This document shows positions 33,918-64,000 of a stretch of 64,000 nt of DNA, piece after piece. A program made the translations under genes and the position numbers. The DNA is taken from the NCBI GenBank assembly GCA_028583405.1, contig JAPTMU010000050.1:62001-126000 (forward strand), in the 5' to 3' direction. The first letter of the stretch is position 1, and each line of letters starts with the position of its first letter. The notes under the pieces are model-generated. The model made no database searches, had not been told where the DNA came from, and saw only the letters and a program-made list of their open reading frames with translations. Origin of the DNA: Pogonophryne albipinna. Taxonomy: Eukaryota; Chordata; Actinopteri; Perciformes; Artedidraconidae.

Positions 33918-34542
33918 GGTAAAGAACAAAATACCACTGCGCGAACACACACATCTGCCCTACACCACGCTTTGTGGAAAACCACCATTGGCATTGAGTT
34001 GTATCTGAGTATCAAAGGTCATTTAAATAGCAAACAGACTTTCCAATGACAGTTATGAAGTTATAAATGAACAGACGTTGGTCAGTAAAATAAAGGTCTT
34101 ACACAAACACTATTTACAGTGTATGCTTTACAAAACTCACACTGTCTTGTATATGCAGTTGTTTTCTAAGACATGTTTGCTAGTATTGTAAATGTTGTTA
34201 CATCCTGGGATAATTCAAGTGTAAATTCTCGCGAGACTTTACGGGATTTTAGCATTTCGCGCATGTGCAGTTCATGACACTCCACTTCTCCCAGTAAAGA
34301 ATGAATGATATGGAGGAGGGGGATTGTCAAATTGAATCAAAAAACTGTTTCTTGTTATGATTAATCCCTCCTGGATAATTTTCACAACGTTTGGCGTGAC
34401 AAGCAGCACAGTGGAGGAATAGTATGAGATGGGAATGAGGTATTTCTTATTCAACTAGCAAGCTAGCTGACGTTAGCTATAGGCTCACATAGCCAGCAGC
34501 ATCAGTACTGTAGTTCATAATAGGCTAACAAAACACAGGAAA
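33918..34542. promoter_or_regulatory. Bidirectional promoter interval, susd2 / dhrs13-like
   Basis: Only 625 bp separate the two divergent start codons. The interval includes TCTCGCGAGA and a nearby CGCGCATGTGCAG, one base off an NRF1-type palindrome. No clear TATA box was seen at the expected place for either gene. The 5' UTR borders are unknown. Confidence 0.5.
34227..34236. promoter_or_regulatory. TCTCGCGAGA palindromic core-promoter element
   Basis: A perfect 10-bp palindrome known from CpG-type vertebrate promoters, where it is bound by BANP and also reported for ZBTB33. It is about 310 bp from each start codon. An AGCATTTCGCGCATGTGC stretch follows at about 34250. Confidence 0.65.
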
Positions 34543-34663
34543 ATGTACTTTCTCTACACAATTATCGCGTCTTTAGCCGTTTTCTTCATTTTGAAATGGT
34601 TGAAAAAGAGGAGATATTGCACTGACCTAAGAAGACTTGATGGCAAAACAATTATCATTACAG
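34543..34663 (+). CDS. dhrs13-like exon 1: membrane anchor
   Basis: Encodes the N-terminal hydrophobic helix, LKKRRYC and DGKTIIIT. Donor ACAG|GTAAAT. Confidence 0.88.
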
Positions 34664-36681
34664 GTAAATTGACATGTCTTGTTCATTGCAACGCATCCCT
34701 TAGTTATTTCGTGTAGTAATAGAATGTACTGTATGTGTAGCTCAGTGTGGATTCAATTGCTAATGATTATACCAAACATCCCTGCCTGTTGTTGCCTAAT
34801 ATAATCATAACAACCTGCTTATTTAGTTAATGTTACTGCTGTGCTTCCTTTGTCACACTCCTGTCATTGTATTCCACACATTAATTTTATATTTGTGTCT
34901 ATTCAAGGTGGGAATTCTGGCATTGGCAAGGAGACAGCCATTGCATTGGCCATGAGAGGTGCGCGGGTCATCATCGCCTGCAGAGACCCGGACAAGGCTG
35001 AGAAGGCTGTGAGGGAGATCAAGTTGAAGAGTCACAGCCTTAACGTCCTCCACATGGAGCTGGACCTGGCCAACCTGAGCTCTGTGAGGGAGTTCTGTAA
35101 GAGCTTCCTGCAGAGAGAGAAGAAGCTTGACATCCTGGTCAATAATGCAGGTCAGGCAGTCCACCACAATTCTTAATACAGGACTGATGCCACCAAAGAA
35201 AGAGGCACAAATGTTATTCTTTAAAGTGATGACTTAGAAGTTTGTTTGGTCGCATGTTAGAGTTGACCTGCTAATATTACAGTAAAGATTTGTTGGCTTT
35301 TTTCTTGTCGTGTGTCCAGGCATTAAGGTTGCTGTAGTGTACAGATTGTGCAGCAACAGAAACTAAAAGCCATTGTTGTGACTTCTTTCTTCACTCTCTG
35401 TGGCGCTTCCTCAGGCATGCCCGGTGTCCTCGAGTGGACAGACAACAACTTCAGCATGTGTTTTGGCGTCAACCACTTGGGTCACTTCCTGCTAACCAAC
35501 CTGCTTCTGCCTCGCCTGAAGGAATGTGCCCCCAGCCGGGTGATCACCCTCACATGCTCCAGCTACAAATACCAGAAACTGGACTTCCAGGACCTCAACT
35601 ACAACCAGCTGCCCTTCTTCACCTACTGCCGCAGCAAGCTGGCTAACATCTACTTCAGTCAGGAAGTGGCCCGCATCACTGAAGGGAAAGGAGTGACCTC
35701 CTATGCTGTGCACCCCGGTAAGAGGGCCTGTTTTGATGCTGCTCTTGTCCTGCACTGGTGTCCAACTGGGTGTTTATTGCATATTCTGTCCACCTGCTTA
35801 CAGAACAATACAGGTTACTGTCAACGGAAGTTTAATGTAGCACAATGTGATGCTAAATTCATAGATTTTTTTTCTGACATATTATAGAGAAACAAATTAT
35901 CGATTGTAGTGAAGTTACAGCTTTTTATATTTTATTAAAATTGTTAGTATTTTTTTTACTTTCAGTTTAAAAAAGATAATTGATATATCCATGTATTATA
36001 TGATACATTTATTTACAATCCACATATTTTGACATTTAGGGGTGGGCTATAAAGCACAAAAAAACCCTATTCAAACTGTTTATTAAACATGACTGTACAG
36101 TTTACATTAAGATAGCTCTCATTGCTCATATTAGTGTTTGTATCACACCATCTGGTTACAATGGTTGAAAATCAATGAGCAGGGCTTCTTCATGACAGTA
36201 TTGTATTTATTTACAGGAAATGAATTAACCAAAACAGACTTTGCTATATTATTTTATTGATTAAACATTCTCAATTGACTTTATCACAACCCTATCACAA
36301 GATATACTTAAAACCTGATTTATAATGACTCATTACTAAGATTTTAATCATATTGCCAGCCCAAAGACAGTCTGTGTATTCCTGATGCTTAACATTTCTC
36401 CTCACACCTGTGTTGCTCCAGGTTTCGTCCAAAGTGGCTGGACGTGCCACTACTCCATCCTGTTCCGGATGCTGGTGCAGGTGATCATGTGGATGTTTTT
36501 CGTGCCGTGTGAGATCGGAGCTCAGACTGTCATCTACTGTGCTGTGTCAGATGAAGCAGCCAAACACAGCGGGGGTTACTTCATCGACTGCAGACCAGCT
36601 ACTCTGCGTCCTTTCGCAAGAGACGCTGCTGTGGCAAAGAAACTGTGGGAGGCCAGTGAGAGACTGGTGAACCTGGCCTGA
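34543..36681 (+). CDS. Dehydrogenase/reductase SDR family member 13-like
   Basis: Classical short-chain dehydrogenase of 308 residues in four exons (34543-34663, 34908-35150, 35415-35717, 36422-36681), phases 1-1-1. A membrane anchor (FLYTIIASLAVFFILKW) is followed by basic residues. Then come the cofactor motif TGGNSGIG (residues about 40-47), NNAG split over an intron, a serine in TCSS, and the catalytic YCRSK. It ends LWEASERLVNLA. The wording CAPSRV, GAQT..YCA and LWEAS..L points to DHRS13 rather than RDH12, though RDH11-14 and DHRS13 share the fold and NADP(H)-dependent retinol/retinal-type chemistry is only family knowledge. The length is close to RDH proteins, and it lacks the long C-terminal tail of human DHRS13. 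Start chosen for the anchor directly after ATG. Appears intact. Confidence 0.88.
34908..35150 (+). CDS. dhrs13-like exon 2: cofactor-binding fold
   Basis: Completes TGGNSGIG, then RGARVIIACRD and the DLANLSSV motif (acidic residue of SDRs), ending at NNA|G. Donor GCAG|GTCAGG. Confidence 0.9.
35415..35717 (+). CDS. dhrs13-like exon 3: catalytic centre
   Basis: Contains VNHLGHFLLTNLLLPRL, ITLTCSS (catalytic Ser) and YCRSKLAN (Tyr and Lys), ending at AVHPG. Acceptor CCTCAG, donor CCCG|GTAAGA. Confidence 0.92.
36422..36681 (+). CDS. dhrs13-like exon 4: C-terminal part
   Basis: Encodes FVQSGWTCHYSILF, a hydrophobic MLVQVIMWMFFV segment, GAQTVIYCAV, SGGYFIDC and the end ERLVNLA before TGA at 36679-36681. 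Confidence 0.9.
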
Positions 36682-36903
36682 TGGGAAGCTGGGGGACTGA
36701 TTCTGAGAGATATTTATGTTCACATACTTCTTTTTATTAATGTTTTCCATTGATATGTTTGATATGTTTGTGTGCAATGTATTCAGGGAGGTTTGTGAGT
36801 TCTTTCATAAACAAACGGTTCACCCTGGTCATTGACATGTTTGTACAAGGCAGAACAAATCTTGTTCTTTTGTGTGCTTGTGAATTTCAAAAGGAACTGT
36901 TTC

Positions 36904-36909
36904 AATAAA
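36904..36909 (+). promoter_or_regulatory. Polyadenylation signal AATAAA of the dhrs13-like gene
   Basis: Canonical AATAAA 223 bp after the stop codon, followed by a GT/T-rich stretch (TAAGTGTTTTTTCAGTTTC). Confidence 0.7.
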
Positions 36910-37070
36910 ATAAGTGTTTTTTCAGTTTCTAGTAAATTGTAATTAAATTAAATGTATGTGATTACAACATTTGATATAGTGAATATTTTACATATAAATT
37001 ATGAGATTTGGTTTTGACCTAGGTATTTTATTTAGCCATGCATTGATTTTTAATTTCAATGTGTATTATT

Positions 37071-37966
<896 letters not shown>

Positions 37967-38241
37967 GTATTAAAAATGCTCAGGCATTTCACGTGAAAAG
38001 TCACTGCATTATCTGTTAATTTAACCAACACCACCATCTGCTGGTAGGAGAATTAATTGTCAGTTTTCAGTTATCAAACTGAAACCTGATTTACCGCCAT
38101 TTCTGAACGGAGCCGAGACGCCATTACAGTGTGGAGAATCTTCACTTTAAACACAAACTAGAAGGATACTAATCTGTTATTCAAAAGGGACACTGATTTG
38201 GTGAGTCTTGCTGTTAAGGGACCATTCAAATATCTGAGAAA

Positions 38242-39699
38242 ATGGCTGAGAAAACCGCTCTTTTTGAAAGTTTCCTGAGCTGCCATGTGTGTTCAGAGAC
38301 TTTCAGAGATCCTGTGTCTCTGAGCTGCAACCACAGCTTCTGTTCGAGCTGCCTGCAGAGATTCTGGGAACAAAGTAAGAACAAAAACTGTCCCATTTGT
38401 AAGAGAAAGTCCACAACAGACGAACCGGCAGTGAATTTAACTCTGAAGAAGCTGGCTGACTCCTTTGATGAGAGGCAGACAAACGGTTCACCTGAGACAG
38501 AAAAAGGAAAGGAGGAAGAGGAGGTGGTTTGTAGTAAACATCCAGAAGTCCCTTATTGGTTCTGTAAGGATGAAGATAGAGCTGTGTGTCCTGTCTGTGA
38601 GTTTTCTCTCCACCACAGTCACAAGGTGGTTCCTGTAGAACAAGCAGTCAGTGAGCTGAAGGACCTGCTGAAATCTGACTTAGAGTCTCTGCAGGACAAG
38701 AGGGACAAATACAAACGAGTAGAGAAAACTTACAATGAAGTGACTCAAGTGTCCAAGAAGCAGCTGCTGTCCACAGAGAGGCAGATCAGAGCAGAGTTCA
38801 ACAAGCTCCATCAGTTCCTGAAAGAGGAAGAGGAGTCCAGACTGTCAGCTCTGAGGGAGGAAGAGGAGCAGAAAGGGAAGACTATCAGCAGAGAGATGAA
38901 GAGCATTCAGGAGCACATCTCCTCTCTGTCACACAGTATCTCTGCTGTTGAAGAAGAGCTGCAGAAACACAACGGGCCCTTCCTCAGCAGTTATAAAGCC
39001 ACTCAGAGCAGAGCCAGAGTCCAGAGCTCACGGTCAGACCCACAGCTGCTCTCAGGAGCACTGACAGATGTGGCCAAACACCTGGGCAACCTGTCCTTCA
39101 GAGTCTGGGAGAAGATGAAGGACCAGGTCCACTTCAGTCCTGTCATTCTGGACCCAAACACTGCAAGCCGCTGGCTCTATCTGTCTGATGATCTGACCAG
39201 TGTGAGCCGTGGAGACACATCTCAGCAGCTTCCTGATAATCCAGAGAGATTCACTAAGTATGCTGATGTTCTGGGCTCTGAGGGCTTCAGCTCAGGGAAA
39301 CACAGCTGGGAGGTGGAGGTGGGAGATCATCCTGTCTGGAATATAGGTTTGACTAAAGAGTCAGTTGACAGGAAGGGAAATACATTTGTCTCACCAGAAT
39401 ATGGAATCTGGTGTTTATCACATCGCAGTGGAAAATACTCTAATGGTGATGGTGAGACTGTCAGAGTGGAGAAGAATCTCCAGAGGATCAGAGTCCAGCT
39501 GGACTATGACAGGGGGGAGGTGTCCTTCTACGACCCTGAAGACATGACTCCCATCTGCACTCACAGAGACACTTTCACTGAGAAACTCTTCCCATGGTTC
39601 AGTATTGGAAAAGCTGGTGATGCTAAAACTGCTGATGTCAAAATCTGTCCAACTGAGAATCCTCTGAGATGCTCAGGTAGTGTGGTGAGGTCTGAGTGA
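38242..39699 (+). CDS. TRIM family E3 ubiquitin ligase (TRIM35/A33/NF7-like), single exon
   Basis: A 485-residue tripartite-motif protein in one open frame. The RING finger uses C14, C17, C29, H31, C34, C37, C50 and C53. The B-box 2 has C97, H100, C108, E111, C116, C119, H124 and H127. A coiled coil, rich in E, K and L, covers about 135-245. The PRY-SPRY (B30.2) domain covers about 295-470, with LDPNTAS, GKHSWEVEVG and LDYDRGEVSFYDP. The RING predicts E2-dependent ubiquitin transfer and the B30.2 binds a target; neither substrate nor immune role can be read from sequence. Teleosts have large expanded sets of such genes, many intronless in the coding region. It is close to TRIM35, TRIM39, zinc-binding protein A33 or NF7, not to fish finTRIMs. 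Start chosen because it is the first ATG before the RING. Appears intact; a 5' UTR intron is possible at about 38202 (GGTGAGTC). Confidence 0.93.
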   Translation: MAEKTALFESFLSCHVCSETFRDPVSLSCNHSFCSSCLQRFWEQSKNKNCPICKRKSTTDEPAVNLTLKKLADSFDERQTNGSPETEKGKEEEEVVCSKHPEVPYWFCKDEDRAVCPVCEFSLHHSHKVVPVEQAVSELKDLLKSDLESLQDKRDKYKRVEKTYNEVTQVSKKQLLSTERQIRAEFNKLHQFLKEEEESRLSALREEEEQKGKTISREMKSIQEHISSLSHSISAVEEELQKHNGPFLSSYKATQSRARVQSSRSDPQLLSGALTDVAKHLGNLSFRVWEKMKDQVHFSPVILDPNTASRWLYLSDDLTSVSRGDTSQQLPDNPERFTKYADVLGSEGFSSGKHSWEVEVGDHPVWNIGLTKESVDRKGNTFVSPEYGIWCLSHRSGKYSNGDGETVRVEKNLQRIRVQLDYDRGEVSFYDPEDMTPICTHRDTFTEKLFPWFSIGKAGDAKTADVKICPTENPLRCSGSVVRSE

Positions 39700-39819
39700 T
39701 TTATCATTTTGTTTAAGTGGTGTTTTTTTGTCAGTTAAAAATAATTCTAGTTAGTTGTTTAAAGATGTCAATCCTGCAGTTTGAAAGTTGAATAACATTC
39801 AGAGATCCAGGTTACAGAA

Positions 39820-39825
39820 ATAAAT
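39820..39825 (+). promoter_or_regulatory. Candidate polyadenylation signal of the TRIM gene
   Basis: AATAAA 121 bp after the TRIM stop codon. A second AATAAA lies at 40178-40183, so 3' end use cannot be decided from sequence. Confidence 0.45.
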
Positions 39826-39899
39826 AAGCCCTTTTCTCTTTCAGAGGATAACATAATGTAACACATTGACTTCTTTTATACAATTAAATAGCAAATTCA

Positions 39900-42800
39900 G
39901 AATGACACACTAAAGCATAAAGTTAGAATTAAGAAAATGGTGTACATCAGTGTTTGACACATGTTGTGTTTAGTGCAGCTGTGTATTATTCACCTGTCAT
40001 CTGTTTATCATGTGTGACTGTTGACCGTCAGACATTTAATATATTATTTCATTTTTGTAATAACTTTTGTGGTAATGTTTATATTTTTCTTCAAGGTTAG
40101 ATCAGAGGATCACAAAATTGCAAGAAAACAAACAAAATGTTCTTTTAGAAATAGTTTGGATTAGTTTAGCAAAAACCAATAAAGTGAATCATTAAGTTAA
40201 TAAATGTTGATATTGTTTGTTGTTGATAAGTATCAGAAAATATATAAATAATAAAAACCTCAAATTTGGGCAAATGTTTGGATTATTTTCTTGATAAATG
40301 ATTTTAACGATGAACAGTTGTTTAAATTGATATGGATTGATAAATATAGCTGGCATTAAACATCTACAAGGAGTCTAATTTAAAATAAAACATTAAAAAT
40401 GCTGACAAAGCTCTGACTAAGTCTTTAAGTTGTGGATGTAGAAATGTTTGGCCCATTTTAAAACTAACCACTAACATTAATCTTGTCTTTATCTTTGAAT
40501 AGCAGCATTTATTTCACCTGTATTGAACATAAATGTATCAATGTGTTTGTTACTGCCCATTAGATGTGAATCTTGTTCTCTACGTGGTCAGGAAGAAACA
40601 TTAATGGCTTCTGTCCCGAGTTACTTACTAAATATCAAAGCTGAAACAGATTCACTTTTCTATTTAAATGATCATTTTATTGATAACACCTTAACACATT
40701 GTCTTGAAGTTATAGAAACACGTGTAAGAGAACAGAGCAATAATCAGAAGAGTCAGGGAACTAGAGGGTTCATATTATTGTACAGAAGAAAGTGGCAAAA
40801 AGAGACAATGGGAAATCAGAAAGGGCCAACTGCAGAGAAATGATCGAGTTAGGATGGAAACAGAGGGAATGGGAGAAAGAGGGAAAGAGCCCCGAGGAAG
40901 AGGAGCCGGCTCCGTGTTGTCAGTGCCACTTGTTCACTGTCTGGAGAAAGAAGATGGCCGAGGTTCAGAGAGAAACGGAGGCTCCAGTTTATCTCAGTAA
41001 CGCTTCACGTGAAACAAACAGCTGACAGGAAGGCAGCAGAGAGTAGTGAATATGTGTGTATGGCTTTTTTTCATATTAGCTTTAATCATTCATACAACAT
41101 CATGATATATCAAAGTTTTTACATTTATTTAGTTAAAAATGTAAAACATGTCTGTGATGAAAAGTATTTTGATACAATGCGATACAAGGGGAAATTGTCA
41201 TGTATCAACATCATGATGTAATCAGAACGGGTGTTTAGGACATAATTGTGCAGCCCTGATCAATCATTACATTGTGAGCTTCTCCTTGTTCTACAGAGAT
41301 AAACCCCGTTGTGTTTCTCAGATACGTCAAAGGCAGCCCTTCTGCACTGACAACACAGAGCCCCATAGGAAAGCATGCAAACTCATTTTCATAACATCCT
41401 CATCTTCACGGTCAACATCCTCATGGTGCCACAATCATTAACATCCTGATCAACTTCACAATATCATTTTGAGACAAAAATAGTTATATGCACTTAAAAA
41501 GCTGAGAAAATAGACAGAGAAAGGTTGAGTATACCAGCATTCAGGAGAAAATGAGAAACCAAATATAAAGCAAAACAGCAAGTGTCCTGTTGACAGTCAT
41601 GCAAAAAAAATGCCAGCTACGATGCTAACTAGCTAGCTAGCTAGCTGCAGTTGTTTATTACCGTCTGCTACCTCATTTGTGAAACTATTATGGTGATCAT
41701 CAAGGGTAGTAAACACACTATGAAGAAAAAAAGAACAACACCTGTGTACTGTACATGCTGCTATCTCCTTTTTTGGAAGGGGGTGGGGGAGTCTGGTCAG
41801 CACGACCACGCATTGAACACCTGCGGGTAACCTTTGACCTTTTACTTTTAGTACAGGGTCAACTTAACACTGTTACTTTGTGAGATACGATTTTATAACT
41901 ACTAATCGGTTGACCTTGATAAAAAAAACATCCTTCCTTTGATAAAAGCTTCATCCCCTAAATAAGGAGCGATGATGGGACAAAATACAATGCTGTATTA
42001 TATGAGATTTAAAGAGAGATGGTAATGACCTAAGTGGAAGACAACGGTGGACACCATAAAACAACGGAAATAATGTTAAAGACAACTTCAATCAAAGGTT
42101 GTAGAGGAAAAAAAGCAGGAAAATAATAATAAATCACACCATGTTGGTCGTTACAAAAAAACAAAACGCATGCAGGATGCAAATTGGGTGTACTATCCCT
42201 TTAAAAACAGTGTGTTTTACACGGATCAGTTTCCCTTTAAACAACGACAGACAGTACTTGCACGAATGCATGAGCTGTAAAATAGGAGAAAAAAAAACAC
42301 AATACAAATATCCACTTAAAATAAATAAATAAATAGAAACCTGAGGACTATTCACCAAACCGACTGCCCGGTCTCTTTTATATCTTGGTCTGACCAATAG
42401 GAGCGAGACAAACATGAAGGCAGCCAATGGTGGACAAGCGAAGTACAAAGGAGCTTATCGCAAGAAAGAAACCCAACAAAAACGGTTTTCAGGGTTGCGA
42501 ACTCAATCGGATAAATCCTGCCACCGCTGGCACAAGCACTTCATATCATAAAAAGCTGATAAAAACACAATACATGAAAAAAACCATAAAATTCACAAGA
42601 TAAAAAGTCCACATCTGAAGGCAGGGGACTGATATGTCCTCCGAAATAACGCCTTCTCTTTCCATCCTCACACAACACAAACCTCAAATATATAATCTAT
42701 AGACTTGTAAAGAACACACGCACGCACACGCACACACACGTTCTGTACATGCTGGCAGACACACCCATAGGACGGCTCTGAATGAGGAACCAGACCACAG

Positions 42801-43990
42801 AGGAGAGAAGCCCAAAGCTTGTGATCTAATGCTCTGGCGTGAAACTCCTCACACTTGTAGAGGCTTTAAACGCACACTTTTGAGTCTTCATTACTGATGT
42901 GTAAGTGTTGAAAGTTACTGGAAGTGAGAAAGGTCTATTCTCCACTTTTGTTATTTTGATTGTTAAAAGAGGAACCGGCTGTTGTGTTTTCAGCAAAGCA
43001 CAGAGATTTCCTCGTAAAAAATATCTTGACTTTTAAGAAAAACACATTATGCTTCAAGCGTCTGGATTATTATTGTGTGAGAAAGAATAGTGCTCAGTTT
43101 CATGTGTTTACAATAACAACTTTGAAGTCAGTATGATATATTACACTTGTTATCATGAGCCCCCAAAAATATGTAAAAGAAGTCTGAATCTAGTTAAAAA
43201 TAAATGAATAATTTTTGGTTCCTATGACATCTGCTTTATTATCTGGATGCTTTTCTCACAGAACATGTGGAAGTTGTCATAAGGTAACAATAATTAAGTC
43301 TGTATGTCCTTTCATAGATTTAACATCTTGTAATATTAAGAACATTCTAATGATTCTCATGATGGCAGCAGTACAAAACCACAAAGGGAACATTCTTACT
43401 TACAGAAAACATGTATTCTTTTTTGAGACCTGGGTAAAACTCCTATTGCGTGCGTTTTTGTATGTTTGAATTTTTTTGAGACAGGAAGACAGAGCTTAGA
43501 TAACCCATTATACCAGGGGTGGTTGCAGCGAGGGAAACACCAGATTCCTCAACTGTCATTACATCTCGCACTATGTATGGGCTCTCCTTTTGCACACTCA
43601 CACTTTCATAAAGACTCACTCTCAACATTCACACATCGGACCCACCCCTTCCAAAAAAAAGAACTCCCCAAAACAATCAAAAACATGTGCATGTGTTTGG
43701 GCGCAGAATCATAGCTAACATACAAGAAGCAAATGACCAAAAACTGCCAATATCATTTTCCACTTAATAGCCACAATAAAAAACAGCCACTGTTAATATA
43801 GGGGAAAAAACATGCTTCCTTAAAAAGATAAGAGAAAAAACTAAAAAAACCTTCGACTCTAAAAACCACTGGCATCAGAAATGTTGAATTATACAAATTA
43901 CATATACAATTACAACTGTGTGATAATAATAATAATATAGTAATGATAATAATAGATTTGACTTAAAAGTTTACATAACGTATGTCCAGT
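39900..43990. other. Convergent intergenic region, no gene recognised
   Basis: Lies between the 3' ends of the TRIM gene (plus) and camk2b (minus). It contains a perfect AGCT tetramer run (41628-41648) and a short CGCACACA run near 42720. Open frames at 40523-40843 and 42134-42448 have no family resemblance. Part of its right side may be camk2b 3' UTR; candidate minus-strand AATAAA signals (TTTATT here) occur, for example at 43235-43240, but none is decisive. Confidence 0.4.
41628..41648. repeat. (AGCT)n palindromic tetranucleotide run
   Basis: CTAACTAGCTAGCTAGCTAG and onward: about five units, each self-complementary. Confidence 0.85.
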
Positions 43991-43999
43991 GCAGTTTTT

Positions 44000-64000
<20,001 letters not shown>

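Noticed and set aside
34853..35755. Minus-strand open frames over the dhrs13-like exons
   Set aside because: Antisense shadows of conserved dehydrogenase exons.
40523..41221. Open frames downstream of the TRIM gene
   Set aside because: No known domain and no acceptor or donor of quality; probably 3' flank.

Overview
This is a 64 kb piece of vertebrate nuclear DNA, almost certainly from a teleost fish and perhaps a percomorph. It has intron-bearing genes of vertebrate families, long (CA)n/(GT)n microsatellites, L2-like LINE remnants, and many non-autonomous hAT-like and TTAA-target elements. No CRISPR array, operon, rRNA or tRNA gene was seen. All exon coordinates were read by eye from splice sites, reading phase and family resemblance.

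Four genes are supported. (1) A susd2-like gene on the minus strand (about 33917 down to 17171) encodes signal peptide, somatomedin B, AMOP, von Willebrand D, sushi and transmembrane parts. (2) A dhrs13-like short-chain dehydrogenase on the plus strand (34543-36681, four exons) is divergent from susd2 and shares a 625-bp promoter interval containing a TCTCGCGAGA element. (3) A single-exon TRIM E3 ligase gene lies on the plus strand (38242-39699). (4) The 3' half of camk2b (CaMKII beta) lies on the minus strand, from beyond the right edge to about 44 kb. It covers the variable linker exons, the association domain and a spliced 3' UTR; the kinase domain is outside the window.

The left 17 kb has no convincing host gene and is a transposon nest. 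It holds a hAT-like element (1789-2780), a 233-bp tandem duplication whose second copy is split by another hAT-like element (3072-4436) that itself contains a TTAA element (3157-3496), and a MITE at 5247-5894. There is also a large inverted repeat with 1.6 kb arms (7931-10307 and 12033-13623). Each arm carries a decayed copy of a repeat-borne gene with a HALTGCGTTS-type motif and a Cys-rich tail, plus LINE sequence. One arm is interrupted by a hAT MITE (9396-10184) and the other arm preserves the empty site.

Points most worth a second look: in susd2, the second half of AMOP is missing, the flanking exon phases do not match, and a hAT remnant begins 13 nt inside the intron where the missing exon should lie; the GDPH autocleavage motif reads GDLH; and the transmembrane exon sits 7 kb beyond the sushi exon. 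In camk2b there is a KKRK-type nuclear-localisation cassette exon, two related SVRR linker exons, and a long CA repeat 40 nt downstream of an alternative exon. A 489-bp solo-LTR-like element with unusually long inverted ends lies in susd2.
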